This document shows, piece by piece, positions 33,531-42,121 of a DNA stretch of 64,000 nt (positions within the stretch are counted from its first letter, which is position 1; each line of letters starts with the position of its first letter). The translations under genes were made by a program, and so were the position numbers. The notes under the pieces are model-generated. The model was not told where the DNA came from and did not search any database. It saw nothing but the letters and a program-made list of their open reading frames with translations. The DNA is from Streptomyces sp. R33 (GTDB lineage: Bacteria > Actinomycetota > Actinomycetes > Streptomycetales > Streptomycetaceae): contig NZ_CP165727.1 of NCBI RefSeq assembly GCF_041200175.1, positions 1,302,001 to 1,366,000 on the forward strand, given 5' to 3'.

Positions 33531-34504
33531 CGGGCCGCTCCCGGCTGCCGGGGCATGGCCAGGACGACCCGGCCGGTCGTGGCGCCGTCGGCGAGGCGCT
33601 GCACGGCATCGGCCACCGCGGGGAGGGCGATGCGTTCACTGATCAGGGGCTTGATGGCGCCTTCGGCGGCGAGGCGGGTGAGTTCGGTGTGGCAGGCCGG
33701 GATCGCGCCCGGGTCCTTGGCCGCGTAGAGGCCCCAGTGGAGGCCGAGGATCGAGTAGTTCTTGACGAGGGCGTGGTTCAGGGCGGGGGCGGGGATGGTG
33801 CCGCTCGCGAAGCCGACGACGACGATCCGGCCCTCGAAGGCCACGCACTTGGCGGAGGCGGTGTAGGAATCGCCGCCCACGGGGTCGTAGACCACGTCGG
33901 CTCCGCGCCCGCCGGTGAACTCCTTCACCCGGGCGACGACGTCCTCGGTCGTACGGTCGATCACCAGGTCGCAGCCGAGTTCCTCGGCGGTACGCGCCTT
34001 GGGCTTGCCCCCGACGACCCCGATGACGGTGGCCCCGGCGGCCTTGCCGAGCTGGACCGCGGCGCTGCCGACCCCGCCGGCGGCGGCGTGCACGAGCAGG
34101 GTCTCGCCGGCTTGGAGGCGGGCCCGCCGGTGCAGGCCGAACCAGCCGGTCTGGTAGCCGATGTGCAGGGCAGCGGCCTCGGCGTCGTCGAGGCTCTCCG
34201 GGGCCGGGAGCAGGTTCCGTTCGGACGCGATCACGTACTCGGCGAAGCCGCCGTGCGGCAGGCTCGGGGTGGCGATGACGCGGCGGCCGTCGTCCGTGAG
34301 GCCGCAGATCTCGACGCCGGGGGTGAAGGGCAGCGGCGGGCGGATCTGGTACTGGCCGCGGACGAGCAGCGCGTCGGGGAAGTTGAGGTTCGCCGCGAGG
34401 ACCTGCAGTCGCACCTCGCCCTCGCCGGGGACTGGTTCGGGAATCTCCTCGAGGCGCAGGGCCTCTCGGGGTTCGCCGGGGGTATGTACTCGCCATGCCT
34501 GCAT
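33527..34504 (-). CDS. Quinone oxidoreductase / zinc-free medium-chain dehydrogenase
   Basis: 325 residues. MDR superfamily without zinc ligands. N-terminal GroES-like domain (VRLQVLAANLNFPDALLVRGQY; FTPGVEICGLT) and a Rossmann domain with LVHAAAGGVGSAAVQLGKAAGATVIGV. C-terminal YSILGLHWGLYAAKDP matches the quinone oxidoreductase/NADPH:quinone reductase group. It probably reduces an activated double bond or quinone with NADPH. ATG 34504 follows GGAGG. First gene of a three-gene operon with two acyl-CoA dehydrogenases, all joined by ATGA overlaps. Confidence 0.92.
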   Translation of the reverse strand: MQAWRVHTPGEPREALRLEEIPEPVPGEGEVRLQVLAANLNFPDALLVRGQYQIRPPLPFTPGVEICGLTDDGRRVIATPSLPHGGFAEYVIASERNLLPAPESLDDAEAAALHIGYQTGWFGLHRRARLQAGETLLVHAAAGGVGSAAVQLGKAAGATVIGVVGGKPKARTAEELGCDLVIDRTTEDVVARVKEFTGGRGADVVYDPVGGDSYTASAKCVAFEGRIVVVGFASGTIPAPALNHALVKNYSILGLHWGLYAAKDPGAIPACHTELTRLAAEGAIKPLISERIALPAVADAVQRLADGATTGRVVLAMPRQPGAAR

Positions 34505-34550
34505 CCGGGGCCTCCAGCCGCCGTCGAGGAACCACGCTCCGCGGCATACT

Positions 34551-34562
34551 AAGCGGTCGCTT
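34551..34562. promoter_or_regulatory. Palindrome in the promoter of the acyl-CoA dehydrogenase operon
   Basis: AAGCGGTCGCTT has perfect 5-bp arms (AAGCG/CGCTT) around GT, 47 bp before the oxidoreductase start. The AAGCG-N2-CGCTT form resembles TetR-family operators found ahead of acyl-CoA dehydrogenase genes in actinomycetes. No regulator gene is adjacent, so control would be in trans. Confidence 0.45.
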
Positions 34563-34698
34563 GTCACTCTGGGAACCGTCGGTGGAGCGGATTGCGGGCC
34601 GGTCCGAAACACCACGCGTCAATCCGGCCACTTCAGCCCCCGGTCAGGCAGCATGTGGCGTGCACTCGTCATGACTTGAGTCCAGGGGGGACCACCAC

Positions 34699-35841
34699 AT
34701 GAGAAGAAGCATGTCCGCGGCCGCCGCCGCCGTCGTTCTGGCCGGCCTGATCACGGCGGCCGCCCCGGCCGCGGCGGCCGGCGCCGCGTGCACGCCGGAC
34801 GTCCTGCGGCTGCCGGCCCTCGCGGCGGGCCCCTCGCCCGCCTACGGATCCGTACGGGCCTTCGGGGCCGGCGGCCTGGTGGCCGGCGAAAGCGTCGGAC
34901 TGCCCGCCTACTGGACGGCCGACCACGCGGTGCACGCCGTCCCGCTGCCCGAGGGCTTCGTGTCCGGCGAGGTCCTCGCGGTGAACGCCAAGGGCCTGAT
35001 GGTGGGCACCCTCCGGCGAGCCGGTGCGCCCGACACACCGTACGGATTCACGTACCAGAAGGGTGCGGCGGCGGTCCGGCTGATCGGCGGCGGAAGCGCT
35101 TCGAGCGCGGTGACGGACGTCAACGACTCGGGCCGCTCCGTCGGCATGGAGGGCGGCGTCGCCAAGGAATGGCTGAACGGCGCCGTGGTGCGCGAGCTGC
35201 CCGTGCCCGCGGACGCCCACCCGAGCACCAGGATCGTCTCGGTGAACGGGATCAACGCGCGCGGGGACATCGTCGGCACGGCGCAGACGTCCTACGAGGA
35301 GGACGACCAGCCCAGGGGGAAGACCTTCCCGGTCGTCTGGCCTGCCGGGGGCGGATACCCGCCGTACAGCCTGCAGGTGTGGACCGAGGACGACCCGACG
35401 GTCCGGACGGCCGCGGCCGGCATCGACGACCGCGGCCGGGTCGTCGGCCACGAGGACCGCAGCCACCGCGACTGGCAGGAGCGCAAGCCGGCCGTCTGGA
35501 AGAAGCCCTACGACGCCCTGCCGAACGACCCCGGCCGGGTCGAGGGCTACGACCACGTCACCCTCGACGGGCTCAGCCCGGCCACGAACGTGGCCGTCGG
35601 CTCGGCCGTCACCTTCGTCGACGGATACCCCAACTTCCTCCACGCCGCGTACTGGCCGGGCACGGGAGCCCCTCTGGCCCTCCCCCACCCCGCCGGCACC
35701 GGCCCGGACTCGCGCAGCTCGGCGTACGCGGCCTCGGACGACGACCGGGTGGGCGGCACGTTCTACGACTGGGAGACGATGAAGGGCAGCGCCGTGATCT
35801 GGACCTGCGCGAGCAAGCAGGCGTACGCGCCGCAGAGTTGA
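34699..35841 (+). CDS. Secreted HAF-repeat-like protein
   Basis: 380 residues. Signal peptide MRRSMSAAAAAVVLAGLI to about AAAAG at 28. The rest is a series of about 45-50-residue beta repeats with phrases such as VTDVNDSGRSVG, VNGINARGDIVG, AAGIDDRGRVVG and LNARG-like AVNAKGLMVGT. These match the HAF/extracellular repeat type (D-x-N-x-x-G-x-x-V-G) and suggest a beta-propeller. Two cysteines, one near each end (Cys at 32 and in WTCASK), could close the ring by a disulfide. AGGGGGG precedes ATG 34699. Function unknown. Confidence 0.82.
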   Translation: MRRSMSAAAAAVVLAGLITAAAPAAAAGAACTPDVLRLPALAAGPSPAYGSVRAFGAGGLVAGESVGLPAYWTADHAVHAVPLPEGFVSGEVLAVNAKGLMVGTLRRAGAPDTPYGFTYQKGAAAVRLIGGGSASSAVTDVNDSGRSVGMEGGVAKEWLNGAVVRELPVPADAHPSTRIVSVNGINARGDIVGTAQTSYEEDDQPRGKTFPVVWPAGGGYPPYSLQVWTEDDPTVRTAAAGIDDRGRVVGHEDRSHRDWQERKPAVWKKPYDALPNDPGRVEGYDHVTLDGLSPATNVAVGSAVTFVDGYPNFLHAAYWPGTGAPLALPHPAGTGPDSRSSAYAASDDDRVGGTFYDWETMKGSAVIWTCASKQAYAPQS

Positions 35842-35891
35842 CCCCGTCGCGGGCATGGTGATCTCGGCGCCCGCGCGCTATCGATGCCCCC

Positions 35892-36791
<900 letters not shown>

Positions 36792-36827
36792 GCGGTGGTT
36801 GTCAGTGGCTGCTGCGAGGATCCCTCC

Positions 36828-37625
36828 ATGTCTCTCGCCGATCTGACCTTCGCCCACTGGCGTTCGCTCGACCGGGCCGCCGCCGGGCGCATCGCCCACG
36901 AGGCCGCCGCGCAGGCGGGCGGCCGGGTGGTGCTGCTCGACACCGTCGAGCACCTGGGCGGGCCGCTGCACCGCGTACGCATCGAGCGCGAGGGGCAGGA
37001 GTTCGCCCTCGTACCCGGCGGAGCGGTGCGGCTCGGGTTCGATCTCGACGCCTGGGTGCCCACACCCGCGCAGGTCGCCGACTACGAGGAGAGCCGGGCG
37101 GAGGGGTACGGGTACGAGCTCGACCTGAAGGACTATCTCGCCGAGGTGCTCAGCCCGGTCCGTACCGCGACACTGGCCACCGTGCTCATGGCCGTGGAGG
37201 ACGAGGCCCTGACCGAGTGCCCGGCCGGGACGCCGGCGGCGCTCGCGGTGCGCGGGCTGCGGATGCCGAGCGCCGACGAGTGGGAGCATGCGTGCGGGGC
37301 CGGGGCCGGCACCCTGTTCCGGTGGGGGAACGAGTGCCCCCTGGGCGAGCCGTCCTACGGTGGCGGCGGCCTGCGGCACGAACCCAACGCCTTCGGGCTG
37401 CACATCGCGTACGACAGCTACGGCACGGAGCTGAGCACCGACCCGGCCGCGGCACACGGCGGTGACGGCGGCGAGGCCGTCTGCGGCGGATACGGCGACC
37501 TGCTCGCGTGGCTGCCACTGGCCACCGCCAACCGCAACCCGTCCATGGCGGAGTTCGCGTACGGACCGGACGGCGAGGGCATGTACGAGGGCTTCTCGAC
37601 CCGCCCTGTGTTCAGCCTCCGCTGA
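36828..37625 (+). CDS. SUMF1/FGE-fold protein, non-canonical
   Basis: 265 residues. The second half carries formylglycine-generating-enzyme-like phrases: LRMPSADEWEHACGAG (compare RLPTEAEWEYA in the family), FRWGNE, NAFGLHIAYDSYGTEL and TRPVFSLR at the end. The usual RGGSW region with the catalytic cysteine pair is replaced by a CGGYGDLLAW stretch, so formylglycine formation is doubtful. The N-terminal third (1-130) is not FGE-like. No sulfatase gene is nearby. ATG 36828 follows GAGGA. Its end overlaps the opposite isomerase gene by 14 bp. Exact role unknown. Confidence 0.72.
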   Translation: MSLADLTFAHWRSLDRAAAGRIAHEAAAQAGGRVVLLDTVEHLGGPLHRVRIEREGQEFALVPGGAVRLGFDLDAWVPTPAQVADYEESRAEGYGYELDLKDYLAEVLSPVRTATLATVLMAVEDEALTECPAGTPAALAVRGLRMPSADEWEHACGAGAGTLFRWGNECPLGEPSYGGGGLRHEPNAFGLHIAYDSYGTELSTDPAAAHGGDGGEAVCGGYGDLLAWLPLATANRNPSMAEFAYGPDGEGMYEGFSTRPVFSLR

Positions 37626-38445
37626 AGTGCGGAGGGCGGCGGGCCGCCTTGGCGGTGTAGCCCTCGCGGCAGTCCTCGGAGGTGAGGGTGAGGGCCGCCG
37701 TCATCGCCACGCGGTCGAGCGCCGGGGCCAGGGCGGCGTCCGCGTAGGCGTCGATCGCGCGCTTGATGCCCTGGACGGCGAGGGGGGCGTTGGCCGCGAT
37801 CTCGGCCGCGAGTGCACGGGCCGCGGCGTCCAGTTCGGCCGGGGGGACGAGCAGTTGGACCAGGTTCAGGCGGTGCGCCGTCGCGGCGTCGATGCGGCGG
37901 CCGGTCAGCGCCAGGAACTTGGCCCAGCCGGCGCCCGCCTCGCGGGCGATCCTCAGGTCGCCCCCCGCGTCCACCGCCACGCCGAGCTGCGCCTCCGGCA
38001 GGGCGAAGACGGCGTCCTCGGCGGCGATGCGGAGGTCGGCCATCAGGGCCAGCTCGAAGCCGAAGCCGAGGCAGTAGCCCTGTACGGCGGCCACCACCGG
38101 CTGCGGGAGCCGCGAGAGCACGGCGAAGCGCTCGTGGACCCAGCGGATGCCCTCGTAGTAGTTGCGGGTCCGCTCCGCGGCCGTCGCCCCCGTGATGTCG
38201 CCGCCGGGGGCGGCCACGTCGATGCCCGCGCAGAACGCCCGGCCCTCGGCGCGCAGCAGGACCACGCGTACGGCCGGGTCGAAGCGGATCCGGTCCGCGA
38301 GGAGGCCCAGCTGGCGGGTGGACTCCCAGCTCCAGCCGTTGAGCCGGTCGGGGCGGCAGAGGGTGAGGACCGCGATCCCGTCCGCGACCTCCAGACGGAT
38401 GCGCTCCTCACCCTCCGCGATGTCGTTGCCGATGGTGTCGATCAA
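37612..38445 (-). CDS. Crotonase-family protein, probable delta3,5-delta2,4-dienoyl-CoA isomerase
   Basis: 277 residues. Crotonase fold: oxyanion residues near GRAFCAGID and VAAVQGYCLGFGFELALMADLR. The second catalytic Glu of enoyl-CoA hydratase is a hydrophobic residue here. Instead Glu131, Glu151 and Asp159 occur with the same 20- and 8-residue spacing as Asp176, Glu196 and Asp204 of rat dienoyl-CoA isomerase (PEAQLGVAVDAGG against the rat EVDVGLAADVG). That favours isomerisation of 3,5-dienoyl-CoA to 2,4-dienoyl-CoA, the substrate of the reductase encoded 800 bp away. Cytoplasmic; the palindrome just upstream may control it. Confidence 0.82.
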   Translation of the reverse strand: MIDTIGNDIAEGEERIRLEVADGIAVLTLCRPDRLNGWSWESTRQLGLLADRIRFDPAVRVVLLRAEGRAFCAGIDVAAPGGDITGATAAERTRNYYEGIRWVHERFAVLSRLPQPVVAAVQGYCLGFGFELALMADLRIAAEDAVFALPEAQLGVAVDAGGDLRIAREAGAGWAKFLALTGRRIDAATAHRLNLVQLLVPPAELDAAARALAAEIAANAPLAVQGIKRAIDAYADAALAPALDRVAMTAALTLTSEDCREGYTAKAARRPPHFSGG

Positions 38446-38469
38446 CGAGCCGGCCCGCCCCCCTGACGA

Positions 38470-38490
38470 AAACTGATGTGCCGTCAGTTT
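38470..38490. promoter_or_regulatory. 21-bp inverted repeat upstream of the dienoyl-CoA isomerase gene
   Basis: AAACTGA and TCAGTTT form perfect 7-bp arms around TGTGCCG. It starts 25 bp before the isomerase ATG and ends 12 bp beyond the PIG-L-type gene's stop. It overlaps the expected promoter, so a repressor, probably TetR-type, is likely. No matching copy was found at the acyl-CoA dehydrogenase operon. Confidence 0.5.
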
Positions 38491-38502
38491 AGGGGCGTGG
38501 GC

Positions 38503-39267
38503 TCAGCGCGAGAAGACCTCGAACGTCACCGCCGGGCGGCCGCCGAAGCGCACCGACGCCTGCTGGGCGAAGCCGGTGAGGAAGTTCCGGCAGTACTCCT
38601 CCGGGTCCTGGTCGGTGAGCACCTCGATGTACGCCTTGTGCTCCATCAGCGACTTGATCGAGCGTTCCAGGCCGGGCCCCGCGTCCGCCGCGTGTGTCGG
38701 CGTCGAGGACCCGGCGACCGCGACCCAGCGCACCCCGTTCCAGGGCTCCAGCCCCTGCTCGGAGAGGAGCTCGGGGAAGATCCACCGGTTGCCGGCGTCG
38801 GCGGCGGCGTCCAGGGTGGCCCGGCCGACGGCCTTGTGGTCGGGGGTGTTCCAGTAGCCCCCGCCGCCCTGGCCGCCCCAGGTGTCGCGGTGGTTGAGGG
38901 TGATGAGCAGTTCGGGGCGGTGCCGGCGGATGGCGGCCGCGATGTCCCGGCGCAGGTCGAGGCCGTACTCGACGATGCCGTCGCGGTAGTCGAGGAACTC
39001 CACGGTGGAGACCCCGACGACGGCGGCGCTCGCGCGCTGCTCGGCCTCGCGCAGAGGGGCGCACTCCTCGGGCGGGATCGTGTCGATGCCGGCCTCGCCG
39101 CGCGTGGCCAGGAGGTAGACGACCTCGCGGCCGCCGTCCGTCCAGTCGGCGATCGCCGCGGCGCCGCCGTACTCCAGATCGTCGGGGTGGGCGACCACCG
39201 CGAGGGCGCGCTGCCAGTCGGTGGGCATGGGCTCCAGGGGCGCGGGCTGATCCAGTTGTTCGGTCAT
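38503..39267 (-). CDS. PIG-L/MshB-family deacetylase
   Basis: 254 residues from ATG 39267; GTG 39276 is an alternative, neither with a clear binding site. Zinc site AHPDDLEYGGAAAI and the late His in TPDHKAVGRATL are the LmbE/PIG-L signature; the Asp of HPDD is the general base. Family members deacetylate N-acetylglucosaminyl compounds, including mycothiol precursors and mycothiol conjugates. This length and text (ITLNHRDTWGGQG) look like the generic PIG-L group rather than MshB itself. It stands alone between a crotonase and a peptidase gene. Confidence 0.87.
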   Translation of the reverse strand: MTEQLDQPAPLEPMPTDWQRALAVVAHPDDLEYGGAAAIADWTDGGREVVYLLATRGEAGIDTIPPEECAPLREAEQRASAAVVGVSTVEFLDYRDGIVEYGLDLRRDIAAAIRRHRPELLITLNHRDTWGGQGGGGYWNTPDHKAVGRATLDAAADAGNRWIFPELLSEQGLEPWNGVRWVAVAGSSTPTHAADAGPGLERSIKSLMEHKAYIEVLTDQDPEEYCRNFLTGFAQQASVRFGGRPAVTFEVFSR

Positions 39268-39309
39268 GCGTCGCACAATAGACGCACCCTGCGCACCGGA
39301 AGCGGGGTT

Positions 39310-40620
39310 CTAGACCTCGTCGTGCACGAGGGCCAGGAGGCGGTCGAGGACGCGGGGGCCGCCGGCGCGGACGCCGTCGTGCTCGAACTCGTCCGTCACC
39401 CAGGTGCGCAGGCCCCGGATGGCCCGCGCGGTCTGCAGGGAGTGCGCGGTGTCCACGTACATGTCGTCGTGGTAGACCGCGGCGGCCACCGGCACCTCGT
39501 TGGCGGCCAGTCGGGCCGGGTCGTACAGGGGCTGCCATCCGGTACGGGCGGCCAGCAGCTCGGCGGTCTCGCGCAGCGGGGCCAGGGCGGGGTCGGCGGT
39601 GAAGTGCCAGGGGTGGATGGTCTCGCCGCTGAAGAGCAGGGGCCCGTCCCCCGCGAGGGCCTTCTCGGCGTCGAAGCCGGGCCGGCCGGCGCGGACCCGT
39701 TCGGCGGCCCAGGCGGTGGGCGCGGCCGGGTCCTGGGCGTAGATCGGCTCGTGGAGCAGGGCGTAGAGGGGGTGCGCGGCGAAGGAGAGCAGTCCGCGGA
39801 CGACTTCCAGGAAGGCGTCGGAGAGGGCGGGGCCCGACGGGGTCGGGACGAAGGCGTCCTCGAGGAGGTAGTGCAGCTGGTGGCTGCCGTCGCCGGTGCC
39901 GAGCAGGATGCCGAGGGACTGGAAGGCCGTGGCGGTGAGGCGGTAGCCGCCGGGGAGTTCGGCCGGGCGCTCCACGAGGTGGGCGGCGATGCGCCGGGCG
40001 CGCTCGACGTCCATCGGGTAGCGGGCGTAGTGGGCCAGGTTCTTCCGCTCGATGCGGGGGTACGCGGCCTCGTACACCTCGTCGGCGGTGGCGGTCAGGG
40101 ACGGGAGGCCGCCGGTGATCAGGGCGGCGGTCAGGCCCTCGGGGGCGGTGGAGAGGTAGTGGGTGGTGCAGAAGCCGCCGAAGCTCTGCCCGAGTACGGT
40201 CCAGGGCGCACCGCCGGTCAGGCCGGGGCGGATGGCCTCGGCGTCGCGCACGATGGAATCGGCGCGGAAGTGGGCGAGGTACTCCGCCTGCTGCGCGGGG
40301 GTGCCGCGCAGGGGCAGGGTCTGCCGGTTGACCGGGGTGGAGCGGCCGGTGCCTCGCTGGTCGAGCAGGAGCACGCGGTACTCGGTGAGGGCCCGTTCCA
40401 GCCAGGCCTGCCGGCCGGTGAAGCGGCGGGCGCCGAAGCCGGGGCCGCCCTCCAGGTAGAGCAGCCAGGGCAGGGTCTCGGGGTCCTTGCCGGTGGCGAC
40501 GGCCTCGCGGGCGTACAGCTCGATGTGCTCGCCGTCCGGGCGGGTGTGGTCGAGCGGGACGGTGAAGCGGTGGTCGGTGAGGACGACACCGGGCTGGCGG
40601 TAGCTTCGGTCGACGGTCAC
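39310..40620 (-). CDS. Prolyl aminopeptidase-like alpha/beta hydrolase (peptidase S33)
   Basis: 436 residues from GTG 40620. S33 features: LLYLEGGPGFGARRF oxyanion loop, LLLDQRGTGRSTP, nucleophile Ser in VLGQSFGGFCTTHYL, Asp in YHDDMYVD and His in DEFEHDGVRAGG. It removes N-terminal Pro or similar residues from peptides in the cytoplasm. Larger than the smallest proline iminopeptidases, matching the tricorn-factor-F1/PIP group of actinomycetes. Monocistronic, 42 bp after the PIG-L gene start. Confidence 0.9.
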   Translation of the reverse strand: MTVDRSYRQPGVVLTDHRFTVPLDHTRPDGEHIELYAREAVATGKDPETLPWLLYLEGGPGFGARRFTGRQAWLERALTEYRVLLLDQRGTGRSTPVNRQTLPLRGTPAQQAEYLAHFRADSIVRDAEAIRPGLTGGAPWTVLGQSFGGFCTTHYLSTAPEGLTAALITGGLPSLTATADEVYEAAYPRIERKNLAHYARYPMDVERARRIAAHLVERPAELPGGYRLTATAFQSLGILLGTGDGSHQLHYLLEDAFVPTPSGPALSDAFLEVVRGLLSFAAHPLYALLHEPIYAQDPAAPTAWAAERVRAGRPGFDAEKALAGDGPLLFSGETIHPWHFTADPALAPLRETAELLAARTGWQPLYDPARLAANEVPVAAAVYHDDMYVDTAHSLQTARAIRGLRTWVTDEFEHDGVRAGGPRVLDRLLALVHDEV

Positions 40621-40722
40621 GAACGGCCCCTGGGTGTGCGGCTGCCCCGGGCGGATCGCGACCGGGTCACGGGTGTGGCGGCCCGGCCGAGTGTAGTACG
40701 GACCCCCGGGCCGCCCCGCACC

Positions 40723-41490
40723 TTACCGGCGGTGGCCGACGGTCTGCCCTGCCGGGCGTGTCCGGCCGACACGGGCCGTGGGCGCGCCGTGCCGGTGGTC
40801 CCGCGGCGAAATCCCGTAGGCGGCGCGAAAGGTGCGGCTGAACGCCGCGGCGTCGGCGAAACCCCATCGCGCCCCCACGGCGTGCACGGGCGTGCCGACG
40901 AGCCGGGGGTCGAGGAGGTCGGCCGAGCAGCGCTCCAGCCGGAGTCTGCGGATCGTCGCGGACACCGATTCCTCCCGCGCGGCGAAGAGCCGGTGCAGGA
41001 GCCGTACGGAGATGTGATGGCGGGCGGCGACGGTCCGCGGGGAGAGTTCCGGATCGGCGAGGTTGTCCTCGATGAAGGTGTCGATGCGGCTGAGCAGCAC
41101 CTGTTGGCGGGTGTGCGGCGGCAGCAGGTCCGCGGCGTCGAGGTGCCGTGCGAGGAAGGCCGTGGCCAGGTCCGACGTCAGGGCACCGAGACGGTTGCCG
41201 TCGCCCTCGTCCAGGTGCTCCGCCTCTTCGACGACGGACGTGAGGTGGCGGGCGAGGATCGCCGCGACACCGGTGCCGGCGGGCAGGCCGCGCGCGAGCA
41301 GCCGGTTCACCTTGGCCTCCGGCAGCGGTACGAGGGTGCGCGGCAGGTGCAGGATGAGGGCGTCGGAGGGGGCGGCGGGAGCGCCCTCCCGGCCGCCGGC
41401 GGACCGGCTCCCGGAGGGGAAGGAGGAGCTCCACAGGTTGAAGTCCCCGGCCTCGAGCCGTGCTTGCCGGTCCGCCTGGGACACCTGCAT
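40723..41490 (-). CDS. AraC-family regulator lacking the N-terminal part of its sensor domain
   Basis: 255 residues against about 310-330 for relatives. The C-terminal AraC HTH is intact (about 140-240; HHISVRLLHRLFAAREESVSATIRRLR; VGARWGFADAAAFSRTFRAAYGISP). The start at ATG 41490 falls inside the cupin-like AraC-binding domain, at the strand MQVSQADRQARLEAGDF. The same frame stays open and family-like for roughly ten codons upstream (PRLLILRGS), without a start and inside the next gene's 3' end. So the 5' part of the gene seems to have been lost or replaced. No ribosome binding site at 41490; re-initiation after the upstream stop at 41505 is possible. Function may be altered or lost. Confidence 0.65.
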   Translation of the reverse strand: MQVSQADRQARLEAGDFNLWSSSFPSGSRSAGGREGAPAAPSDALILHLPRTLVPLPEAKVNRLLARGLPAGTGVAAILARHLTSVVEEAEHLDEGDGNRLGALTSDLATAFLARHLDAADLLPPHTRQQVLLSRIDTFIEDNLADPELSPRTVAARHHISVRLLHRLFAAREESVSATIRRLRLERCSADLLDPRLVGTPVHAVGARWGFADAAAFSRTFRAAYGISPRDHRHGAPTARVGRTRPAGQTVGHRR

Positions 41491-41504
41491 GGATCCGCGC
41501 AGGA

Positions 41505-41759
41505 TCAGCAGCCGGGGTCGCTCGCCCGGTCGTCGGTGTCCTTGGCGTCCCAGGAGTAGTCGCCCGGATCCTTGTCGTCACAGTCGTAGCCCCATCCGCA
41601 GGAGAGACCGGCTGCCGCGGACGGGCCCAGTGCGCCGTCCGGACGCGGCGCGACGGCCGAGAGGGGGTCGGATCGGACGGGCTCGGCCGAGGCGGTGCCC
41701 GCCATCGACGCGAGGACCAGCCCGAGGGCTGCTCCCATGAGTGCCGCCTTCTTGAACAT
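41505..41759 (-). CDS. Small secreted acidic peptide
   Basis: 84 residues. AAGGA precedes ATG by nine bases. Signal peptide MFKKAALMGAALGLVLAS to about SASA (residue 25), leaving a mature peptide of about 59. It has a Cys pair in LSCGWGYDCDDKDPGDYSW and a final Cys (SDPGC). Acidic Asp-rich C-terminal half (KDTDDRASD). No family recognised. Its stop is 15 bp before the truncated AraC start, so the two may be co-transcribed. Confidence 0.7.
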   Translation of the reverse strand: MFKKAALMGAALGLVLASMAGTASAEPVRSDPLSAVAPRPDGALGPSAAAGLSCGWGYDCDDKDPGDYSWDAKDTDDRASDPGC

Positions 41760-42022
41760 TCAGCTGTTCCTTCCTGTTTTCGGGCGTGCGATGCCCGAGG
41801 AAGCGCGAACGTGAGGGTGAGCCGTGAAAAACGCCGGTGCTTGCGCGAGTGCTGTGCTCCGCCTCGGCGTGCGGCCGTCGGCGGGCGGTGGCTCCTGGTC
41901 ACGAGTATGGGCGCGCCCCGGTCCCCGGGGCCTTGGCATGGCGTGCACGATCCCTTGACGCCGCGTGCCCGGCCGGACCGGAACGGACGACGGCGGGCGG
42001 AGGCGGGCAACCGGGGAAACGG

Positions 42023-42056
42023 CACCGGCCCCGGCGCGTGAGCGCCGGGGCCGGTG
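42023..42056. terminator. Perfect 15-bp stem-loop after the mycothiol-dependent dehydrogenase gene
   Basis: CACCGGCCCCGGCGC (42023-42037) pairs with GCGCCGGGGCCGGTG (42042-42056) across GTGA. It lies 66 bp beyond the dehydrogenase stop, with the 14-bp repeat in between, and should stop transcripts of that gene. No T tail. Confidence 0.75.
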
Positions 42057-42120
42057 GGTCGGGTCGGACGGGTCGGGTCGGACGGGTCGGGTGGGACGGG
42101 TCGGGTGGGACGGGGGTGGG
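42056..42120. repeat. Four 14-bp G-rich tandem repeats plus partial copy
   Basis: Units GGGTCGGGTCGGAC (twice) and GGGTCGGGTGGGAC (twice), then GGGGGTGGG. The many GGG runs, spaced 2 and 6 bases, fit a G-quadruplex on the + strand; the dehydrogenase transcript would be C-rich here. It fills the gap between the dehydrogenase stop and the hairpin. Confidence 0.85.
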
Positions 42121-42121
42121 T

